Shown here one piece after another: positions 16,041-19,966 of a DNA stretch of 19,966 bases. The notes below the pieces were generated by a model. That model worked only from the letters and a program-made list of their open reading frames with translations, was not told the DNA's origin and searched no databases. The DNA lies in assembly GCA_020426065.1 (NCBI GenBank), contig JAGQQT010000007.1:1-19966 (forward strand). The letters run 5' to 3'. The stretch is from Planctomycetaceae bacterium (lineage in GTDB: Bacteria; Planctomycetota; Planctomycetia; Planctomycetales; Planctomycetaceae). Position 1 is the stretch's first letter; every line of letters begins with the position of its first letter. A program made the position numbers and the translations under genes.

Positions 16041-16109
16041 TGACTCGTCAGACGATTACAAAAGTGACGAATCATCGACGATCTGACGAATCCGTCAAGC
16101 GATCGTCGA
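16041..16109. promoter_or_regulatory. Cluster of TGAC/GTCA motifs and a strong hairpin upstream of the antiporter
   Basis: TCGACGATC (16075-16083) pairs exactly with GATCGTCGA (16101-16109). Directly inside, TGACG (16084-16088) pairs with CGTCA (16093-16097) around an AATC loop, giving a 14-base-pair stem with a 3-base bulge. TGACGAATC occurs twice (16065-16073 and 16084-16092), and a palindrome TGAC-TC-GTCA lies at 16041-16050. The hairpin is 23 bases after the stop of the HDOD-GGDEF gene and about 130 upstream of the antiporter start, so it may be the terminator of the first, a regulatory site of the second, or both. No T-run follows directly on the minus strand. Confidence 0.55.
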
Positions 16110-16131
16110 GAGATTGTCAGGAATAAACCCC

Positions 16132-18075
16132 TTAAGCTGGGATGAATTCCGCCGGAACCGTCTCACGGAGATACTGCTCATACAATTCCTGGCACCGTTC
16201 AGCTGAGAACAGATTGTTGGCAACCATCGAATTCATCACCCGATCAGGTGGTTCAATCTGCCAGGACAGGATCAGATACAACTGATCATTCGTCAGAAAA
16301 CCGTGTTCAACTGCCAGATCTCCGAACCGTCGGTACTGATTTTCCGACTGGATTTCCACCAGGTTATCCACTTCCGCTGTTTTCAGAATCTTGTGATGGA
16401 CTGCCAGCAGTCCCAGGCAACGCTGATCGGGTGGAACCTGGAGCAGAATCCGGGAAATCGTGGGGATATCCAGGATTTCTTTAGTCACCAGCCAGCGGCT
16501 GAATTTGTTCTGGTTGACAGCCTTCAGCAACTGCCGGTCGGCTGGATCCATCAGATTGCGGTGGCAAACCCGGTTCCGTCCCGACTCTTTCGCCTCGTAA
16601 AGTGCTTCATCGGCTTTGAGCAGTAACTGTTCCGTGCAGTTCAATTCTCCCCGACCCGGCAGGGCAATTGCACAGCCGAAACTGGATGTCACCGGAACCC
16701 GCTTCCCTTCGTAGTGCACCTGCATCTGTTCCACATTCTGCCGAATGCGTTCCGCCAGCTTTTCCAGTCCTTTTTCGCTCGGACGATACACAATAATGAC
16801 AAACTCTTCTCCGCCGTAGCGACACAGGATATCCGCCGAACGCAGACTTCCCTGGACCACATCAGCAAATTGTTGCAGAACTTCGTCTCCAAACTTGTGC
16901 CCGTAGGTATCGTTCAGCGTTTTGAACTTGTCGATATCTGCAAAAATCACCGCTGCTGGACAGGATCGCTCACAGGATTCCTTGATGGAGGCCTTGATGG
17001 CATCATCAAAATAGCCCCGGTTGAATACACCGGTGAGTTTGTCGTGAGTGGCTCGCTTTTCCAGTTCGAGATTCTTGCTTTCGAGCATTTTCTTTTCACG
17101 CTCGATCTGTTTTTCCCGTTCGCTGGCCTGAATTGTCTCGCTCCGGGCCCGCATGGTCAGTTCCAGCAACTGCTGGTTGGCAAGTGACATCAGTTCGGTG
17201 GGATCCTGAATATCACTCATGTCAACTGCAAACAGGTCAGCAGCCTGATCAACCCGAGTACGGACTTCTTTCAGAAATGTATCAGTCTCTGCGTTATCCA
17301 TGTTGAAAAACTGCCTTGCAAGATCACGAATCCGTTGAATGGCTACGCCTGGTGTAGAGCTGAGGAAGTAATCACCAACGGCATTACTGAGCACCATGGC
17401 CGCTTCCAGCATATCCTGTTCGGGGTCCAGTTCTTCCTGCAGTGTTTCCAGTGTAAAGTGCTGCAGGCGAACTCCCCGCAGAATCGCATCGGGCAGTCCC
17501 CAGTCATGCATCAGTTTGTAACCAACCATCGCATGGTCGATTCCCAGGAACTCCAGCTCGACTTCAAACAACTGACGCTCCTGCGATGTTGCTGTAATCA
17601 GTACCGGATAATACTCCCGTGAAATCGCCTTCAACATCGCCAGACGGCCGATATCCACCATCAGTCCGGCCAGAAAGAATTCACAGTCCAATCCCTTCTC
17701 GCAACGTTTTCCCAGCGTTTCCCCCGCGACGGCATGCACAATCGACTGACGCCAGTAGTCCCGGAAAAAGGTCTGCATGGGACCGGTGGCAATCGATGAT
17801 TCCGCCAGCGAAAAGCTGAGGGCCAGTGACGTCACCACGGTGGACCCCAGCAAAGGGACCGCCCGATCAATCGATGTGACCCGTGAACGGAAACTGAAGA
17901 ACGCAGAATTGGTTGCTTTCAGAATCCGGGCCGAAATCGCAGGATCGGTTTTAATCAGCGCGACAATCTGACTGATTTCCGTTTCTGGATCCCGCGACAG
18001 TTCCAGCAACCGGACTGCCACTGCAGGCAGAGAAGGCAGCTGGGTGGAGGACCAGATTTTGTCATCATCAAACAT
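16132..18075 (-). CDS. HDOD-GGDEF diguanylate cyclase with MshEN-like tail
   Basis: A 647-residue soluble signalling protein. An HDOD domain (about 10-215) contains [28 protein letters not shown] (44-60) and [12 protein letters not shown] (136-147). A linker and a charged coiled coil (about 300-342) lead to a GGDEF domain (about 342-508) with [36 protein letters not shown], an intact GGEEF active site (421-425) and an RxxD inhibitory site (RSAD, 412-415) five residues before it. It should therefore make c-di-GMP and be subject to product inhibition. The last 140 residues hold what look like three 24-residue repeats of the MshEN c-di-GMP-binding type (553-576, 583-606 and about 612-634). ATG at 18075 is preceded by AGGTG. 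The gene follows a single-domain receiver gene by 103 bases, and a promoter-like pair lies in that gap. Confidence 0.88.
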   Translation of the reverse strand: MFDDDKIWSSTQLPSLPAVAVRLLELSRDPETEISQIVALIKTDPAISARILKATNSAFFSFRSRVTSIDRAVPLLGSTVVTSLALSFSLAESSIATGPMQTFFRDYWRQSIVHAVAGETLGKRCEKGLDCEFFLAGLMVDIGRLAMLKAISREYYPVLITATSQERQLFEVELEFLGIDHAMVGYKLMHDWGLPDAILRGVRLQHFTLETLQEELDPEQDMLEAAMVLSNAVGDYFLSSTPGVAIQRIRDLARQFFNMDNAETDTFLKEVRTRVDQAADLFAVDMSDIQDPTELMSLANQQLLELTMRARSETIQASEREKQIEREKKMLESKNLELEKRATHDKLTGVFNRGYFDDAIKASIKESCERSCPAAVIFADIDKFKTLNDTYGHKFGDEVLQQFADVVQGSLRSADILCRYGGEEFVIIVYRPSEKGLEKLAERIRQNVEQMQVHYEGKRVPVTSSFGCAIALPGRGELNCTEQLLLKADEALYEAKESGRNRVCHRNLMDPADRQLLKAVNQNKFSRWLVTKEILDIPTISRILLQVPPDQRCLGLLAVHHKILKTAEVDNLVEIQSENQYRRFGDLAVEHGFLTNDQLYLILSWQIEPPDRVMNSMVANNLFSAERCQELYEQYLRETVPAEFIPA

Positions 18076-18095
18076 GGAACACCTGTTGAAAACGT

Positions 18096-18125
18096 TTTAT
18101 CCGTATTAGTGATTAGTGGTTTCAA
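18096..18125 (-). promoter_or_regulatory. Candidate promoter of the HDOD-GGDEF gene with a heptamer repeat
   Basis: On the minus strand TTGAAA (18125-18120) and GATAAA (18101-18096) are 18 bases apart and end about 20 bases before the ATG at 18075. The spacer contains two direct copies of ATTAGTG (plus-strand reading, 18105-18111 and 18112-18118). Matches to the sigma70 consensus are 5 of 6 and 4 of 6. Confidence 0.35.
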
Positions 18126-18178
18126 ATTGCTCTGATAGATTGGCCATATTTCAGTTGGAGATTCAGGCACCGCTCGAA

Positions 18179-18544
18179 TCAGCAGCGGCCGGAAACCCAG
18201 CGTGTTACTTTGTTTGCCATTTTCGATGGCGAACAGGGCTTGATCAGGTAGTCTGTCACTCCCGCCCGGACCGCCTCGACAATATGGTGCCGATCTGATT
18301 CCTGGATCATCAGGATGATCGGCAATTCCGACCAGCTGCTGCGAATCTCTTCCAGCTCACTGACCGACTGTTGATTGTGCCAGTCCACATCCAGAAACAG
18401 CACGTCGAACTGGCCTTCTTGCAGTTGCTGTTTTGCATCGCTGCCGCTTTCCACAGAGATGATCTGTTGAACTCCCGTCAGGCGGAGGCACTTCTCCTCT
18501 GCCTCGCGAAATCCACGAGACCGATCCACGAGCAGGACTTTCAT
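18179..18544 (-). CDS. Single-domain response regulator receiver, partly degenerate
   Basis: A 121-residue stand-alone receiver (CheY-like) domain without an output domain. MKVLLVDRSRG opens the fold. The likely phosphoacceptor is D52 in VLFLDVDW, and the conserved Lys is K102 in DYLIKP. Two standard residues are missing: the second acidic residue of the metal-binding pair is Arg (VDR in place of VDD), and the usual Thr/Ser before the fourth loop is Ile or Gln (PIILMIQES). Phosphorylation may be weak or absent. ATG at 18544 has AAGGGA six bases upstream; the frame is open further but that part lacks start signals. The gene lies 103 bases upstream of the HDOD-GGDEF gene on the same strand, so it is a candidate partner of that cyclase. 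No histidine kinase is in the window. Confidence 0.85.
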   Translation of the reverse strand: MKVLLVDRSRGFREAEEKCLRLTGVQQIISVESGSDAKQQLQEGQFDVLFLDVDWHNQQSVSELEEIRSSWSELPIILMIQESDRHHIVEAVRAGVTDYLIKPCSPSKMANKVTRWVSGRC

Positions 18545-18936
18545 GATGTTTCCCTTGTGGCAGTAATTTCTGTTGGCTCCCGGCACGTTCTCAGCGCAGG
18601 GATTGATGCCTTCCTGCAAACATAGGACGGGTTCTGGACAGATGTGGCATTTTCTCGACACATTGATGCAGGTTTTCGCCAGCCCCACGGACAAAACCAG
18701 CCGGATCTGTGAGATTTAAGCAACAGGCGAATCTTTCAGTTTCAGACAGTTGTGTCGGTTTTCCTGAAAAACCGGTCTGGGATGTGTTCAGGCAGGCCGC
18801 TGAACGCCCCGCCCGAAATCTTTTTGAAAATAAGGTAAATACCTCACCTCTGCAGGCATACCACTTCAAACTGCAGGGGAATCCCCGACATTGATGACAG
18901 ATCCATGCGTTCCTATAGAAAACTGTTCAAGGGGGA

Positions 18937-18953
18937 GTGACAGCCTGTGTCAC
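18937..18953. promoter_or_regulatory. Operator-like inverted repeat GTGACA-N5-TGTCAC
   Basis: GTGACA (18937-18942) and TGTCAC (18948-18953) form a perfect 6-base inverted repeat with a 5-base spacer, about 220 bases upstream of the LuxR-type gene. The form is that of a dimeric regulator site. It is close to, but does not match, the TGTGA-N6-TCACA pattern of CRP sites. Confidence 0.35.
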
Positions 18954-19155
18954 ACCCACAGCCGGGATCCCGAAACCCATGTTGACGATCGTTTACCTGT
19001 GGACGAAATAAAACTGTGTAAGAATGTTTTCTGGGCTGGATGAGACTCCTGTAGTGTCCATCCTAATTCTCGGGTGAGTGAGCACTGAACACAATGCCAC
19101 TAATCCGTATACAGAAATCACTACCCCATTCAGGGCCCTGAGAGGGCAGTTTGCC

Positions 19156-19170
19156 AGGAGGTAATGATTC
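19156..19170 (+). promoter_or_regulatory. Strong ribosome binding site fixing a GTG start
   Basis: AGGAGGT (19156-19162) lies eight bases before the GTG at 19171. An ATG at 19164 is only two bases from it and opens a frame of just eight codons, so the GTG is taken as the true start. Confidence 0.65.
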
Positions 19171-19803
19171 GTGAACCTGATTCTGTTTGATACCCGCGAG
19201 TTTGCCGCCGAGGGAACCCGCATTCTGATTGAGGACTGGAAGCTGTTTTCATCCATCGAGATTGTGAAAACCACTGCCCGACTGCTGCAGCTGGTCGAGC
19301 TTTCAGGCGAAGTAATCATCCTGGTCTCGGCCGATATCCCCGCTTATGTCCTGCATGAAGTGGTTCAGCAGACTCGTCATCAGGATCACCCGGCCCGAAT
19401 CATCGCCCTGACCAGACATCCTTCCCTGCACCAGACTCGAATTCTGAAATCACTTCAGCTGCAGGGATTGCTCTCCGAACACGATCCGATTCACCTGATC
19501 TATCGCTGCCTGGAAGCGGTGCTGCAGAATAACACGTTTGATTCTCTGACCCGCAAATCGACTCTCCGTATCGATCAGAAAGGCCCTTCCTCTGCCCGCC
19601 CCCATCACGACCTCACTCCCCGCCAGCAGGAAGTGCTCTGCTATCTGGCCGAAGGACGCTCTGTCAAGGAGGTCGCCGCAATCATGAACCTGTCCCCGAA
19701 GTCCGTCGACAGCCACAAATACCGCATCATGCGTCGACTCCAGATCAACGACCGCGTCCTCCTCACCCGCTACGCCATCCGCGAAGGCCTCGTAGATCCG
19801 TGA
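19171..19803 (+). CDS. LuxR/NarL-type regulator with degenerate receiver domain
   Basis: A 210-residue transcription regulator laid out like NarL/FixJ. The N-terminal 120 residues have receiver-like spacing: D7 in LILFDTRE, hydrophobic strand VIILVSADIP (48-57) and IIALTRH (77-83). The phosphoacceptor Asp is absent (Val52/Ser53 occupy the site) and the conserved Lys is replaced (GLLSEHD, 99-105), so it is probably a pseudo-receiver that does not use phosphorylation. A linker (about 121-146) leads to an intact GerE/LuxR helix-turn-helix (about 147-205) with LTPRQQEVLCYLAEGRSVKE (148-167) and LSPKSVDSHKYRIMRRL (174-190). The start is GTG at 19171 with a strong ribosome binding site. It is divergent from the receiver/HDOD-GGDEF pair across 626 bases, which makes that pair a possible target. 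A palindrome follows the stop. Confidence 0.9.
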   Translation: MNLILFDTREFAAEGTRILIEDWKLFSSIEIVKTTARLLQLVELSGEVIILVSADIPAYVLHEVVQQTRHQDHPARIIALTRHPSLHQTRILKSLQLQGLLSEHDPIHLIYRCLEAVLQNNTFDSLTRKSTLRIDQKGPSSARPHHDLTPRQQEVLCYLAEGRSVKEVAAIMNLSPKSVDSHKYRIMRRLQINDRVLLTRYAIREGLVDP

Positions 19804-19828
19804 AACGCCACTTGCAACTACCCCCGGA

Positions 19829-19856
19829 GGGTGGGTGAAACGAAGTGAAACCCACC
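19829..19856. repeat. REP-like palindrome after the LuxR-type gene
   Basis: GGTGGGT (19830-19836) pairs exactly with ACCCACC (19850-19856) around a 13-base loop, 26 bases after the stop. Palindromes with GGTGGGT and ACCCACC arms recur as interspersed elements in many bacterial genomes, so this may be a REP-type element that also serves as a terminator. Only one copy lies in this window, and no long T-run follows. The remaining 110 bases to the window end hold no gene that I can support. Confidence 0.45.
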
Positions 19857-19966
19857 AGTATGTGTTTGCACAAGGAGAAAATGAAGGCAGCTTGTGAGTT
19901 GCCTCAGCCACGCTGCACGTTACGCATACAATGTTTCCGGCCAGGGTATCTCGTCCAGCCAGCGGA

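Larger units (their letters stand above)
18545..19170. other. 626-base non-coding region between divergent regulators
   Basis: This is the longest gene-free stretch in the window. It separates two divergently transcribed receiver-type regulators. Frames that cross it have no ribosome binding sites and read through unusual residue patterns. It contains a 7-base hairpin CGGTTTT/AAAACCG (18756-18774), a short palindrome AGGTA-AA-TACCT (18833-18844) and an operator-like inverted repeat (18937-18953). A TTGACG at 18982-18987 could be a -35 element for the plus-strand gene, but no good -10 follows it. The length suggests complex regulation or an undetected small RNA; neither is shown. Confidence 0.5.

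Noticed and set aside
19164..19190. Eight-codon frame overlapping the start of the LuxR-type gene
   Set aside because: Its ATG is only two bases from the Shine-Dalgarno sequence, which fits the GTG at 19171 better. A regulatory leader peptide cannot be excluded but is not supported.
1..19966. CRISPR arrays, tRNA or rRNA genes, insertion sequences, prophage or integrase genes
   Set aside because: I looked through both strands and saw no spaced repeat array, no tRNA-like cloverleaf, no rRNA sequence and no transposase or integrase frame.

Overview
This window looks like a piece of a planctomycete chromosome. GC content is moderate, near 50 to 55 percent. Nearly all genes lie on the minus strand in loose runs with their own leaders. 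The gene content is typical of the group: a secreted formylglycine-type sulfatase, lipoproteins with multihaem or DUF1573 domains, FHA/SpoIIE and HDOD/GGDEF signalling proteins, and a CitMHS-type antiporter with a histidine-rich segment. A Gimesia-like genus would fit, but that is inference from overall style and was not tested.

Layout, left to right. Positions 1-1061 (minus) hold a DUF692 (MNIO) iron enzyme and, overlapping its stop by 4 bases, the start of an unrecognised partner gene cut by the window edge. Positions 1378-3307 (minus) hold four small housekeeping-like genes: YciH/SUI1, an McsA-like zinc/UVR protein, a CYTH phosphatase/cyclase-fold protein and a DUF971 protein. Positions 3372-6223 (minus) hold two adjacent predicted lipoproteins: a degenerate metallophosphoesterase fused to a tetrahaem cytochrome, and a DUF1573 protein. 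Positions 6414-9915 (minus) hold a polysaccharide pair: a WecA/MraY-type phosphoglycosyl transferase followed by an O-antigen ligase/polymerase-like membrane protein with a TPR-like tail. Positions 9976-11568 (minus) hold the sulfatase.

A 73-residue gene of unknown function (11895-12116, plus) faces an FHA-GAF-SpoIIE phosphatase (12245-13912, minus), with a terminator-like hairpin between them. The antiporter follows (14274-15947, minus). The right end is a signalling block: an HDOD-GGDEF diguanylate cyclase with an unusual C-terminal tail (16132-18075, minus), a single-domain receiver upstream of it (18179-18544, minus), a 626-base non-coding stretch, and a LuxR-type regulator with a degenerate receiver (19171-19803, plus). 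A REP-like palindrome lies just after the last gene.

How they may work together (inference): the transferase and polymerase-like proteins fit cell-surface polysaccharide synthesis and the sulfatase fits use of sulfated glycans. The right-hand block combines c-di-GMP synthesis with two receiver-fold proteins that both lack standard phosphorylation residues. No complete, clearly undescribed system was proved. The strongest leads are the three MshEN-like repeats on the cyclase tail, the MNIO enzyme with its unknown coupled partner, and the haem lipoprotein carrying a phosphoesterase domain without its metal ligands.
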